NCBI GenBank assembly: GCA_905479515.1
Contig: CAJQMX010000214.1
Coordinates: 1-21,166 of the forward strand
Direction: 5' to 3'
DNA from: an uncultured Parasphingopyxis sp.
GTDB taxonomy: Bacteria > Pseudomonadota > Alphaproteobacteria > Sphingomonadales > Sphingomonadaceae
DNA length: 21,166 bases
Position numbers and translations under genes: made by a program. Shown one piece after another: positions 1-8,008 of this stretch. Positions within the stretch are counted from its first letter, which is position 1, and each line of letters opens with the position of its first letter. Under the pieces are notes generated by a model. It was not told the DNA's origin and did no database searches. It worked only from the letters and a program-made list of their open reading frames with translations.

Positions 1-242
1 GCGCCTCCTGTCAGCCAAAATGACGGGAGCGGCGGGCGACACGACAACTACGGATCCGCGCTCGCAGCGCAACCGGGTGAGTCGCAGAGGCGGCCAGCTA
101 CTAACTCGAGCTCGAAGCTCATGGTATATATCGGCCTGCCCGCACTTTCGTGCTCCCGGTGCCTCTGTCCCGGATGGTCGCACCATATACCGCGACGGCG
201 AGTCGCGGTAGGAGCTTGGGCACCGCCATCCTCATACCGGTT
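1..242. other. Left-edge stretch without a recognisable gene
   Basis: I see no credible coding region on either strand; the short open frames have low-complexity, arginine-rich translations typical of chance reading. The transposase homology that follows begins abruptly near 243, so this stretch is probably unrelated DNA joined to a truncated insertion sequence. A small hairpin at its left end is listed separately. Confidence 0.5.
5..29. repeat. Short inverted repeat (hairpin), 9-bp arms
   Basis: The arms ctcctgtca (5-13) and tgacgggag (21-29) pair over nine positions with one G-U wobble, around a 7-base loop. There is no T-run, so it is not a standard terminator. It could be a REP-like unit or an element end, but the window edge prevents seeing its context. 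Confidence 0.35.
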
Positions 243-455
243 ACGAACGCAATAGAGCCCCTGAACTCAAAGCTCAGGCGGGCGATCAGGGCCAGAGGTC
301 ATTTCCCCAATGACGAGGCGGCAACGAAATTGCTCTATCTGGTCTTGAACCGATCGGAAAAAGAGTGGAAAATGCCACCTCGTGAGTGGACCATGGCAAA
401 AGCACAGTTCGCAGTTATCTTCGGCGAACGCTTCATTAAAGCTATGACGGCATAA
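243..455 (+). pseudogene. IS256-type transposase, C-terminal fragment
   Basis: From the codon for Thr at 243 the frame reads TNAIEPLNSKLRR, then RGHFPNDEAATKLLYL and PPREWTMAKAQFAVIFGERF, ending at a TAA (453-455). These are the hallmark C-terminal residues of IS256-family DDE transposases (the NAIE-LN motif, the GHFP-DEA-KLL helix and the final W-A--QF-I-F-ERF). A complete protein has about 400 residues, so roughly the first 80% including most of the catalytic triad is missing. An in-frame ATG at 150 extends the frame upstream, but that part has no similarity to the family, so translation from it would give a meaningless hybrid. Confidence 0.8.
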
Positions 456-496
456 TGTTAAACCGCCCCATCACACACGAAATTACTGACACTCCC
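243..496 (+). mobile_element. IS256-family insertion sequence remnant (right end only)
   Basis: This is the 3' portion of an IS256/Mutator-type element: the last roughly 70 codons of its transposase (243-455), then about 40 bp ending in what looks like the right terminal inverted repeat. The putative tip, read inward on the minus strand, begins GGGAGTGTCAG at about 496-486. It is placed where the recombinase reading frame on the minus strand stops matching its family: after the residues EDLR the frame runs into the IS end and terminates at 458. The left end and most of the transposase are absent, so the element cannot move by itself. The exact left breakpoint is inferred from where the protein similarity starts. 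Confidence 0.7.
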
Positions 497-670
497 GCGC
501 AGATCCTCGGCCGTCGCCGTATCGGGATGGCGCCCAAGGAAGGTGGCAAAGCGCCCGACATCGCGGATGTAGTTGCGCTGCGTCTCGCACGTAAATCGCC
601 GTACGTTCATGGCGTCAATCAACCGCTGACGCAGTCGGCTGACAGGTGTAACGGAAATGAGCTTGTTCAT
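497..670 (-). pseudogene. Tyrosine recombinase/integrase, N-terminal fragment
   Basis: Starting at ATG 670, the frame reads MNKLISVTPVSRLRQRLID, then CETQRNYIRDVGRFATFLGRHP and TATAEDLR. This is the SAM-like, DNA-binding N-terminal domain of a tyrosine recombinase (XerC/D or phage-integrase type), of the kind I associate with IS91-like elements in alphaproteobacteria. Only about 58 residues remain of an expected 280-300. The catalytic domain with its Arg-His-Arg-Tyr residues is absent because the frame runs into the IS256 end at about 496 and stops at 458. A longer start at 730 is possible but adds non-conserved residues. The product cannot be a working recombinase. Confidence 0.75.
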
Positions 671-880
671 TGTTCGACTCCTCTTGCTTGATGGAGTCGG
701 AATCTTCTGCCCATGTTGGGCCTTGCTCAATCCCCGCGTGACGTTCGCATCGTTACCTCAACCTCACCACCAACGCCCATCCCGCGCAGCGGGTTCGTTC
801 TCCGCCCTCGTAACCGACATTAGCGTTGTTGTTGGTTCATCCCAATAGCGGACTCCATCTGACCGATGGAATCATAACGC
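671..880. other. Non-coding gap between recombinase remnant and eda
   Basis: No gene is visible. The stretch lies upstream of the recombinase fragment and directly after the shortened eda, so it is probably the terminal non-coding part of the element that carried the recombinase. It contains two small palindromes: cccgc/gcggg at 781-793, and tccatc/gatgga at 854-870 with a 5-base loop. Neither is followed by a T-run on the strand that would end eda transcription. Confidence 0.45.
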
Positions 881-1438
881 CTATACTGACGGAACAACCC
901 AGCTTCCGCCAACACATAGCACATGATCCAAATCCAACCAGTCAGATACAGTATCTGCGGTAATCCCGCCGGTAGGACAGAACAGGCACTGGCCAAAGGG
1001 TCCGCTCAGCGCCTTCAGAGCCTGTACTCCTCCCGATGCTTCTGCCGGGAAAAACTTGAAGTGGGTGAGGCCAAGATCCAGCCCGCGCATAATATCCCCG
1101 GCGGTAGCGATGCCAGGAAGGAACGGGATATTGCCGGCGATCGCGGCATTGCCAAGCTTGTCGGTCAGGCCGGGGGAGACGATAAATTCGGCACCTGCCT
1201 CGATAGCAGCACCAAGCTCTTCAGGATTGGTAACGGTTCCAGCGCCGACTATCGCGCCTTCGATCTGTTTCATTTGCCGGATAGATTCTAGCGCGCATTC
1301 GGTTCGCAAGGTGACCTCCAGAACCGGATATCCATCTTTCACCAATGCTTCTGCTAGTGGTTTGGCCTTGGCGATATCATCGATGACCAAAACCGGGATG
1401 ATCGGTGCTGTGCGCATGAGTTTTTCGATGGGTTTCAT
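881..1438 (-). CDS. eda: KDPG aldolase (2-dehydro-3-deoxyphosphogluconate aldolase), C-terminally shortened
   Basis: This enzyme cleaves 2-keto-3-deoxy-6-phosphogluconate to pyruvate and glyceraldehyde-3-phosphate, the last step of the Entner-Doudoroff pathway. The reading from ATG 1438 gives 185 residues with the expected class I aldolase landmarks: PVLEVTLRT with the catalytic Glu at about 41, GAGTV (65-69), SPG (88-90), FKFFPAE with the Schiff-base Lys at about 128, the phosphate-binding CPTGGI (154-159) and GGSW (177-180). The start was chosen because it lies one base after the glk stop and has an AGGA upstream; the same frame is open further upstream but inside glk. The family normally has about 205-215 residues. 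Here similarity ends at VVP and a stop follows two codons later, so the last 20-25 residues (the C-terminal helix) are lost at the mobile-element junction. All visible catalytic residues are present, but stability and activity are uncertain. Confidence 0.88.
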   Translation of the reverse strand: MKPIEKLMRTAPIIPVLVIDDIAKAKPLAEALVKDGYPVLEVTLRTECALESIRQMKQIEGAIVGAGTVTNPEELGAAIEAGAEFIVSPGLTDKLGNAAIAGNIPFLPGIATAGDIMRGLDLGLTHFKFFPAEASGGVQALKALSGPFGQCLFCPTGGITADTVSDWLDLDHVLCVGGSWVVPSV

Positions 1439-1439
1439 T

Positions 1440-2417
1440 TTATAATCCTGCGCCATGTTCCTGGATAAATGCTGCCGCCGCGCCGTAAAGGCCCGGCTCT
1501 TCATGCAGTAATTGTTGGACCGGCATGGCTTCCATTTTGGACTGGAAGCGCCCCTTGGCAATAAAGCGTTCGCGAAAGCCAGAAGAGGGCAAGCGCTCGG
1601 CAATGCGTCTGCCAAGGCCCCCTGCCATGACGACCGATGTGGCGCCTTGGGTGAGAGCAAGATCACCGGTGACGCTGCCCAGACACAGGCAGAAATGGTC
1701 AAAGGCAGCGGCGGCCAGGCTATCCTCGCCGGACAGAGCCAGTTCCCATGCTTCCATATCACTCAGCGAGCGGGCTTCGCGCTGCTCCATGCTGGCAAGC
1801 ACCTGATAGATGACCGCCAGTCCCGGGCCCGAGACGATCCGTTCGACCGAGACCCGGCGATGCGCCTTGCGCAAATGCGCCAGTATCTGGTCTTCAACAT
1901 GATCCAGCGGCGCAAAGTCGATGTGGCCGCCTTCGGTTTCGGTGACATGATAATCACCATTCTTGCGCAAGATATGGGCGACCCCCAATCCCGTCCCCGG
2001 CCCGACCACCGTGATGATGCCGTCAGATGTCGATGGCTCATCCGGCCCGCAGATCGGACTGAACATGTCCGCATCCATTTGCGCCACCGCATGGCCGACC
2101 GCGCCAAAATCATTGACCAGTGTGAAGCGGTTCAGTTTCAGCTTTTCCGGAATCAGCGCAGGCCGGATCATCCAGCTGGAGTTGGTAAAATAGATGACCT
2201 CGCCGCCCACCGGACCCGCCACGGCAAGCGCGCCGTCTTGCGGCAATTCACGCCCCAGTTCGCGGCCATAGGTCTCCCATGCGATCTGGAAGCTGGCATG
2301 CTCGCTGGTCTTCATTTTGATTTCATGCCCGAGCCCGGCCACCTTGCCATCCTCTATGGTCGCAATGGCAAAGCGCGCATGGGTTCCGCCGATATCCGCC
2401 ACGACAATTTCGACCAT
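1440..2417 (-). CDS. glk: Glucokinase
   Basis: This cytoplasmic enzyme phosphorylates glucose with ATP to glucose-6-phosphate and so feeds Zwf. The 325-residue product fits the bacterial Glk family (E. coli Glk has 321). Visible motifs are the N-terminal phosphate-binding ADIGGTHARFA (7-17), AVAGPV (65-70), the catalytic aspartate in LVNDFGAVG (Asp about 103), the adenine-site loop VGPGTGLGVA (138-147), and ETEGGHIDFAP (160-170), which contacts the sugar. The start at ATG 2417 lies 2 bases after the edd stop, and the 1-base gap to eda implies translational coupling. It is not of the ROK type, since the zinc-binding cysteine motif of ROK kinases is not seen. Glucose delivered by the SSS symporter or released by the glycosidases is the expected substrate. 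Confidence 0.9.
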   Translation of the reverse strand: MVEIVVADIGGTHARFAIATIEDGKVAGLGHEIKMKTSEHASFQIAWETYGRELGRELPQDGALAVAGPVGGEVIYFTNSSWMIRPALIPEKLKLNRFTLVNDFGAVGHAVAQMDADMFSPICGPDEPSTSDGIITVVGPGTGLGVAHILRKNGDYHVTETEGGHIDFAPLDHVEDQILAHLRKAHRRVSVERIVSGPGLAVIYQVLASMEQREARSLSDMEAWELALSGEDSLAAAAFDHFCLCLGSVTGDLALTQGATSVVMAGGLGRRIAERLPSSGFRERFIAKGRFQSKMEAMPVQQLLHEEPGLYGAAAAFIQEHGAGL

Positions 2418-2419
2418 GG

Positions 2420-4240
2420 CTAGAGTCCCGCCTCGGCGAGCATTGCAGAACCGCCTTTTTCCGCCGGGTCGCTGTGGTGACGCAGCATCGCAAATAGTTC
2501 GCGCCCGGTTCCCAGTGCTGGTGGCGGCGCAATCGCCTGCTCGCGGGCGTCCCATATGGCTGGTTCGACCAAAGCCGTGAGTTCGCCATTTTCTGCGCAA
2601 ACACGCACCCTATCGCCATCCCTGAGCTTGCCGAGCGGGCCGCCATGATAAGCTTCGGGAGAGATGTGGATGGCGGACGGGATCTTGCCGCTCGCCCCGG
2701 ACATCCGGCCATCAGTGACGAATGCGATCTTGAATCCCTTGTCCTGCAAGACACCAAGCGGAGACGTAAGTTTGTGCAGTTCGGGCATGCCGTTGGCCGC
2801 CGGTCCCTGAAAGCGGACGACGACCACCACATCGCGGTCCAGTTCACCCGCCTTGAACGCGGTGACAACATCATTCTGATCATGAAAAATGCGGGCTGGT
2901 GCTTCGATTGTCCAGCGGCTTGGATCAACCGCGCTGACCTTCATCGTCGCCCGGCCGAGATTGCCCTTGAGCAGCTTCATCCCGCCATCGGCCTGAAACG
3001 GGTTTTTCACGGTCCGCAAGATTGTTTCATCATCCGATTGATCGGAAGCGTCGTCAAAGCGCAAATTCTCTCCGTCCATCGCCGGATGCTTTGCGCCATC
3101 GAACAGCGAGGTTCCATAGACGGTGCGGATATCGTCATGCGCAAGACCAGCGCCAATCAGCTCGCGGATTACATAGGGCATACCCCCTGCTGCGGTAAAA
3201 TGGTTCACATCGCCAGAACCATTGGGATAGACACTGGCGATCAGCGGCACCGCGCTGGACAGTTCATCCATATCGTCCCAATCGATCAATATGCCGGCCG
3301 CGCGGGCTATGGCTGGCAAATGGATCACATGATTGGTGGAACCGCCGGTGGCGAGCAAGCCGACGACCGCGTTCACAATCGCCTTTTCATCGATGCAAAC
3401 TCCAAGGGGGCGATAGTCCTCACCAGCCCAGCCGTTATGCGTCACCTGATGGACCGCAGCGCGGGTCAGTTCCTGCCGCAGTTTCGTGCCCGGGTTCACA
3501 AAACTGCTGCCCGGCATGTGCAGCCCCATCATCTCCATCATCATCTGGTTACTATTGGCGGTGCCAAAGAAGGTGCAGGTGCCTGCACCGTGATAGCTGG
3601 CGCTTTCGGCCTCCAAAAGTTCCTCTTTGCCGACCTTACCCTCGGCAAAAAGCTGGCGCACCCGGACCTTTTCCTTGTTGGCGAGACCTGATGGCATGGG
3701 GCCGGCGGGGATCAGGATGGTCGGCAGATGGCCGAAGCGCAGCGCGCCGATCAACAGACCGGGAACAATCTTGTCACAGATGCCGAGCAGTAAGGCACCC
3801 TCGAACATGCCATGCGAAAGCGCAACCGCTGTGCTCATCGCAATCACATCGCGGCTGAACAGGGATAGTTCCATGCTGTCCTGGCCTTGCGTCACGCCGT
3901 CACACATGGCTGGCACGCCGCCAGCGACCTGCGCGGTTGCGCCAGCCTCGCGGGCGAAAATCTTGATCTGCTCGGGATAGCGGCCGTAAGGCTGATGCGC
4001 GGAAAGCATGTCGTTATAGGCCGTGACAATGCCGATGTTCATCGCCTTGCCGCTGCGGATGGTAGCCTTGTCATCGCCGCTGGCGGCAAAGCCGTGCGCG
4101 AGATTGCCGCAGGATAGATTGGGCCGGTGCACGCCTGCATCACGCTGACGGTCGATCAGGTCGAGATAGGCGGAGCGTGATGCCTTGGATCGTTTGATTA
4201 TCCGATCGGTCACTTTGGCGACGGTGGGGTGCAGGCTCAT
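2420..4240 (-). CDS. edd: 6-phosphogluconate dehydratase
   Basis: This enzyme dehydrates 6-phosphogluconate to KDPG, the committed Entner-Doudoroff step. The 606-residue product belongs to the IlvD/Edd family (E. coli Edd has 603). The three cysteines expected to hold the iron-sulfur cluster are visible in [18 protein letters not shown] (Cys about 113), GICDKIVPG (Cys about 155, IlvD/Edd signature 1) and [16 protein letters not shown] (Cys about 222). The second signature, [15 protein letters not shown], is near the C-terminus. I prefer ATG 4240 (protein begins [14 protein letters not shown], as is usual for Edd) over ATG 4270, because it forms a 4-base ATGA overlap with the zwf-pgl stop, whereas the upstream start lies inside that gene. 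An oxygen-sensitive cluster is a family property, not read from the sequence. Confidence 0.93.
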   Translation of the reverse strand: MSLHPTVAKVTDRIIKRSKASRSAYLDLIDRQRDAGVHRPNLSCGNLAHGFAASGDDKATIRSGKAMNIGIVTAYNDMLSAHQPYGRYPEQIKIFAREAGATAQVAGGVPAMCDGVTQGQDSMELSLFSRDVIAMSTAVALSHGMFEGALLLGICDKIVPGLLIGALRFGHLPTILIPAGPMPSGLANKEKVRVRQLFAEGKVGKEELLEAESASYHGAGTCTFFGTANSNQMMMEMMGLHMPGSSFVNPGTKLRQELTRAAVHQVTHNGWAGEDYRPLGVCIDEKAIVNAVVGLLATGGSTNHVIHLPAIARAAGILIDWDDMDELSSAVPLIASVYPNGSGDVNHFTAAGGMPYVIRELIGAGLAHDDIRTVYGTSLFDGAKHPAMDGENLRFDDASDQSDDETILRTVKNPFQADGGMKLLKGNLGRATMKVSAVDPSRWTIEAPARIFHDQNDVVTAFKAGELDRDVVVVVRFQGPAANGMPELHKLTSPLGVLQDKGFKIAFVTDGRMSGASGKIPSAIHISPEAYHGGPLGKLRDGDRVRVCAENGELTALVEPAIWDAREQAIAPPPALGTGRELFAMLRHHSDPAEKGGSAMLAEAGL

Positions 4241-6324
4241 GAGCGGCTCCAGAAGATTGTGATCGGGCAACGCGCGGCTTTGATGAGTCGCGCAACCGGA
4301 AGATCATTCTCCCCGGCAATCGCTGCATCCAATATTTTCTTCTTATCACAGCCGCGCACCACCAGCATGATTTCCTTCGCCTGGGTCAAGGCTGACATGT
4401 TCAGCGATAGCCGTTCAAACGGCGCTTCGGGAGGAAGCGGATCCGGAACAGTGCGCACCACAGCGGCTTCTCCCGTTGCAACCATGTTCATATTGGGAAA
4501 CAGCGAGGCAATATGGCCGTCTGCGCCCATGCCCAGCCACACCAAATCAAAGACCGGGAGCATCATGCCCGTTTCAAGCCTTGCAATATGGGCAGGCGTC
4601 GCATCAAAGGCCGCTTCCAGCTTGCCTTGGTTACTCGCCGGATGACGATCCGGTACGATCCGGTCATCGGTGAGCATGAGCGATACCGTGCCCCAGGGCA
4701 GGCTGCGTCGGGACAGAATATCAAAGATCGGCAGCGGGGTCCTGCCGCCGGGAACCGCCAGCCAGTGATCGCCTTTCCGGCTGATGATTTTTGCAATATG
4801 GTCAGCCACGCCCTCAGCGTCGGCGCGAGCGGCCCAACTGATCGGCGCAGCAATGTTGACCGTACACTCATGCCAGCTTACTCCGTCGCGCTCTGTGAGA
4901 GCGATAGCCGCCGATGGCCCCCAGCTTCCCGAGCCATAGCTTTTGGTGGTCATGTCATTGTCGGCCCAGAGCTCCCGGATCGCATCGACCCAGCGCCACT
5001 GCGCTTCCACTTCATCGCGCCGGACAAACAGCGTCGGATCACCTTCAATCAAATCAAGCAGCAAGCGTTCATAGGCGATGCGGTCGCGGCTCTTCGCAAA
5101 AGCCTGACTAAGCGACAAATCAAGCGGTACATCGCGCAGAGTGACCCCGTCACGATCCAACCCCGGCTCCTTGGCCATCACCTGAAGCCGCACATATTCC
5201 TCCGGTTGCAGACGGATCACCAGCCGATTGGCATTGAGCCTGCCGCCACGCGCGGCAAAGATATTATGCGGCACAGACTTGAACTGGATCACGATCTCGC
5301 TGCGCCGCTCGGCCAGCCGTTTGCCGGTGCGCAGATAAAAGGGCACGTCTTTCCAGCGCCAGTTGTCGATATGCGCCTTGATTGCAACGAAAGTTTCTGT
5401 GTCGGAATCGCCGCCAAAATCATCAGCATAGCTATGCACAGCCTCGCCCTTGACTGCGCCCTCACCATATTGGCCGCGCACCATTTCTTCAGCCTTCACG
5501 GTCCGCAAGCTGCGCAGAACTTTGACTTTCTCGTCGCGGATCGAGGTTGCGTCAAAATTGGCAGGCGGTTCCATCGCGGTGAGCGCGAGCAATTGCAGCA
5601 TATGGTTCTGGACCATGTCGCGCAGCGCGCCTGTATCATCGTAAAAGCCGTGACGGCCTTCCAGGCCCACCGTCTCCGACACGGTAATCTCCACATGATC
5701 AATGCTGGCCGAGTTCCAAAGCGGTTCGAACATGATGTTGGCAAAGCGTAGTGCCATAAGGTTTTGCACTGTTTCCTTGCCGAGGTAATGATCAATCCGG
5801 AATGTCTGGGCCTCGGTGAAGGCCGCTGCCACGGCATCGTTGATGATATTCGAGGATTCAAAATCATTGCCGAGCGGTTTTTCCAGACCAATGCGAACTT
5901 CGTCGCCTGCGATCCCCGCCGATTTTAGGCCAGCGATTGTTGCTTCAAAAAGAGAAGGTGCCGTCGACAGGAAGATTGCCAATCCGTCCGATATTTCGCC
6001 CAGCTTATCCGCCAATGCGCCGAAACCATCCGAGGCGGACGCATCAAGTGTCTGATAAGAAAATCGATCCAAAAACGACTGGAGTTGCCCGTTTCCCTTC
6101 CGGTCCTCCGGCAGATATTCCGCTAGCGCTTCCTTAGCCAATTGACGATATTCATCATCCGACATTGCGCTGCGCGCCGTGCCAACGATCCTCAAATCTC
6201 CCGCAATCAACCCGTCATCATGCAAGGCAAAAAGCGACGGCAGCAACATGCGTTTTGCCAGGTCTCCCGTGGCTCCAAACAGAAGCAATGCAGAACAGGG
6301 TGCAGATACTCGAGAAGAGTTCAT
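4237..6324 (-). CDS. zwf-pgl: Fused glucose-6-phosphate dehydrogenase / 6-phosphogluconolactonase
   Basis: One uninterrupted frame of 695 codons carries two enzymes that are normally separate. Residues 1 to about 486 are G6PDH: the Rossmann motif FGATGDLAKR (16-25), EKPLG (148-152), the active-site signature RIDHYLGKE (176-184) and the usual ending SYGSGSWGPSA...WHE. Residues about 487-695 are 6-phosphogluconolactonase: AVPGGRTPLPIFD (phosphate loop), LTDDRIVPDRHPASNQ, and LGMGADGHIASLFP with the catalytic His. Together they convert glucose-6-phosphate to 6-phosphogluconate with NAD(P)H formation, and the lactone is made and opened on one chain. The start is ATG 6324, with AGGAAAG about 9 bases upstream; an in-frame TTG at 6369 overlaps the symporter gene and lacks a ribosome site. 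At the joint an ATGA (4871-4868) exists in other frames but does not lead into Pgl sequence. The gene overlaps edd by 4 bases. A fusion by one-base indel or a sequencing error cannot be excluded. Confidence 0.9.
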   Translation of the reverse strand: MNSSRVSAPCSALLLFGATGDLAKRMLLPSLFALHDDGLIAGDLRIVGTARSAMSDDEYRQLAKEALAEYLPEDRKGNGQLQSFLDRFSYQTLDASASDGFGALADKLGEISDGLAIFLSTAPSLFEATIAGLKSAGIAGDEVRIGLEKPLGNDFESSNIINDAVAAAFTEAQTFRIDHYLGKETVQNLMALRFANIMFEPLWNSASIDHVEITVSETVGLEGRHGFYDDTGALRDMVQNHMLQLLALTAMEPPANFDATSIRDEKVKVLRSLRTVKAEEMVRGQYGEGAVKGEAVHSYADDFGGDSDTETFVAIKAHIDNWRWKDVPFYLRTGKRLAERRSEIVIQFKSVPHNIFAARGGRLNANRLVIRLQPEEYVRLQVMAKEPGLDRDGVTLRDVPLDLSLSQAFAKSRDRIAYERLLLDLIEGDPTLFVRRDEVEAQWRWVDAIRELWADNDMTTKSYGSGSWGPSAAIALTERDGVSWHECTVNIAAPISWAARADAEGVADHIAKIISRKGDHWLAVPGGRTPLPIFDILSRRSLPWGTVSLMLTDDRIVPDRHPASNQGKLEAAFDATPAHIARLETGMMLPVFDLVWLGMGADGHIASLFPNMNMVATGEAAVVRTVPDPLPPEAPFERLSLNMSALTQAKEIMLVVRGCDKKKILDAAIAGENDLPVARLIKAARCPITIFWSRS

Positions 6325-6362
6325 ATGTGTCTTACTTTCCTGGAGTGTCGCCTGATTGGCGG

Positions 6363-7952
6363 TCACCAAAGATAGATATACAGTCCGACCAATATTACGA
6401 CAACGGCAACCGACAATCTGTTAAAAGTATTGCTTGTCGAGAAGTCGATATCGTCCAATTGGAGCGATCGATTGGCTTCGGTCTGCTTCGACATCAGTGA
6501 CAGGATCACAGCGGTCGCGAAACAGGCCATGAAGACGATCCAAACCCGGATGATGAACGGAATATCCGGCATCCCGAATTTCAGCATGATGTTGAAAATA
6601 ATCGAACCCAGCAGCGCACCAAAGGCGCCGGTCGCGGTCGTCTTTTCCCAGAAGAACCCAAGCAAGAAAACAACCACAATGCCGGGAGCGATAAAGCCGG
6701 AATATTCCTGAACCGTCTGAAATCCACTGGCAAAACCTCCGACAAAGGGACGCGCCAGAAACAATGCGATCACCATTGCGACAAAAGCAGTGATCCGGCC
6801 GACCATCACATAATGATTTTCCGGCTTTTCCCGAAAACGCGTTTTATAAATGTCCATGGTGAAGATCGTCGATATGCTATTCATCATCGAAGCGAGTGAA
6901 GACACAATGGCGGCGATCAACGCCGCAAATACCAGCCCCCGCAGTCCGGCAGGCGCAAGCTTCATCAATTCCCCGTAAGTGCCGTCAGATTTGTCGGCAA
7001 GCGCAGCACCGTCAAGAGCGCCTTGCTGGGCCAACATGACCGCGGCAATACCGGGTATTACGACAATCAGCGGGATGAACAGTTTCAGGAATGCTGCAAA
7101 GGCGAGTCCCTTTTGCGCTTCGGCCAAACTCTCAGCGCCAAGTGCGCGCTGAATAATATATTGATTGAAACCCCAATAAGAGAAATGCAGCACCCAAAGG
7201 CCGCCCAGCAGTGTCCATATGCCCGGCAAGTCCCCATAAGCGGGATGATCGCTATCGAGAATCATTTCAAAATGACCCGGAATTTCATCGTAAAGACGCG
7301 TCAAACCGCCCCAGGCTCCGGCGCTTTCTCCGCCGACCTGATCCAATGCAATCCAGGTTATGGCAAGTCCGCCGAGGATCAGAATAACAACCTGAATGAT
7401 GTCGGTCAAAGCTACTGCTTTCAATCCGCCATATAGTGAGTAGAGCAGTGCAAATGCCGCCAATGCTGCCATCGCCCACATGATGGACAGCCCGGTAAGG
7501 GACGCAACAGCGAGGCCGCCCAGCCAGAGCACCGTGGTCAGGTTGACCGCCGTGTACAAGATGATCCAGTAGAAGGACATCATCGTCTTGACGCCGTGGC
7601 CATAGCGCTGGTCGAGATATTGCGGCATCGTGTAGATGTTGCGCTTCAGGAAAATGGGAAGGAACCATTTGGCGACGATCAGCAATACGATGGCTGCCTG
7701 CCATTCATAGGCTGCAATCGCGATGCCCACAGCAAAACCCTGACCCGACTGGCCGATGATTTGTTCTGCCGATATATTGGAAGCGATAAGCGAAGCTCCG
7801 ATGGCCCACCAGGGCAAGGAGCGTCCCGCAAGAAAATAGTCTTCGGTATCTTTGGAATGGCCGGCGGGCTCTCGCGAGACCCACAACGCAATACCGAACA
7901 GACTGATAGCATAAAGGGCAATGATCACGACATCTATAAAGTCTAAACTCAT
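6363..7952 (-). CDS. Sodium/sugar symporter, SSS family (SGLT-type)
   Basis: This inner-membrane carrier imports a hexose, probably glucose or galactose, with sodium. The 529-residue product closely resembles the Vibrio parahaemolyticus vSGLT protein as I remember it: FLAGRSLPWWAIGASLIASNISAEQIIG near the N-terminus, AYEWQAA, LYSLYGGLKAV, TDIIQVVILILGG, FNQYIIQRALGA, AAIVSSLASMMNS (the sodium-site helix) and FTMDIYK. About fourteen hydrophobic segments are spread along the whole length, as in the LeuT-fold SSS group. ATG 7952 has AGGGG 7-8 bases upstream. The stop lies 38 bases before zwf-pgl, so the two are probably co-transcribed, making glucose uptake the first step of the operon. The exact sugar cannot be told from sequence. 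Confidence 0.9.
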   Translation of the reverse strand: MSLDFIDVVIIALYAISLFGIALWVSREPAGHSKDTEDYFLAGRSLPWWAIGASLIASNISAEQIIGQSGQGFAVGIAIAAYEWQAAIVLLIVAKWFLPIFLKRNIYTMPQYLDQRYGHGVKTMMSFYWIILYTAVNLTTVLWLGGLAVASLTGLSIMWAMAALAAFALLYSLYGGLKAVALTDIIQVVILILGGLAITWIALDQVGGESAGAWGGLTRLYDEIPGHFEMILDSDHPAYGDLPGIWTLLGGLWVLHFSYWGFNQYIIQRALGAESLAEAQKGLAFAAFLKLFIPLIVVIPGIAAVMLAQQGALDGAALADKSDGTYGELMKLAPAGLRGLVFAALIAAIVSSLASMMNSISTIFTMDIYKTRFREKPENHYVMVGRITAFVAMVIALFLARPFVGGFASGFQTVQEYSGFIAPGIVVVFLLGFFWEKTTATGAFGALLGSIIFNIMLKFGMPDIPFIIRVWIVFMACFATAVILSLMSKQTEANRSLQLDDIDFSTSNTFNRLSVAVVVILVGLYIYLW

Positions 7953-8008
7953 ATCAATCCCCTATCCATTGCCACGTCCAATAATTGCTTCTGTGCTTTC
8001 GCCGATCG

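Noticed and set aside
123..191. Inverted ggtatat/atatacc pair
   Set aside because: Seven-base arms 55 bases apart are easily due to chance and no element end is visible beside them.
851..873. Hairpin tccatc/gatgga as a terminator for eda
   Set aside because: The stem is only 6 bp, and there is no T-run on the minus strand after it, so intrinsic termination is not supported.
1512..2423. 303-codon plus-strand open frame opposite glk
   Set aside because: It is antisense to a gene with all glucokinase motifs and has no recognisable features of its own.
4513..5751. 412-codon plus-strand open frame opposite zwf-pgl
   Set aside because: It lies wholly antisense to a gene with complete enzyme motifs and its translation is rich in Arg, His, Gln and Pro with no recognisable domain; long antisense frames are expected from the codon bias.
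6325..6369. Fifteen-residue upstream extension of zwf-pgl from TTG 6369
   Set aside because: It overlaps the symporter 3' end and lacks a ribosome site, while ATG 6324 has AGGAAAG at proper spacing.
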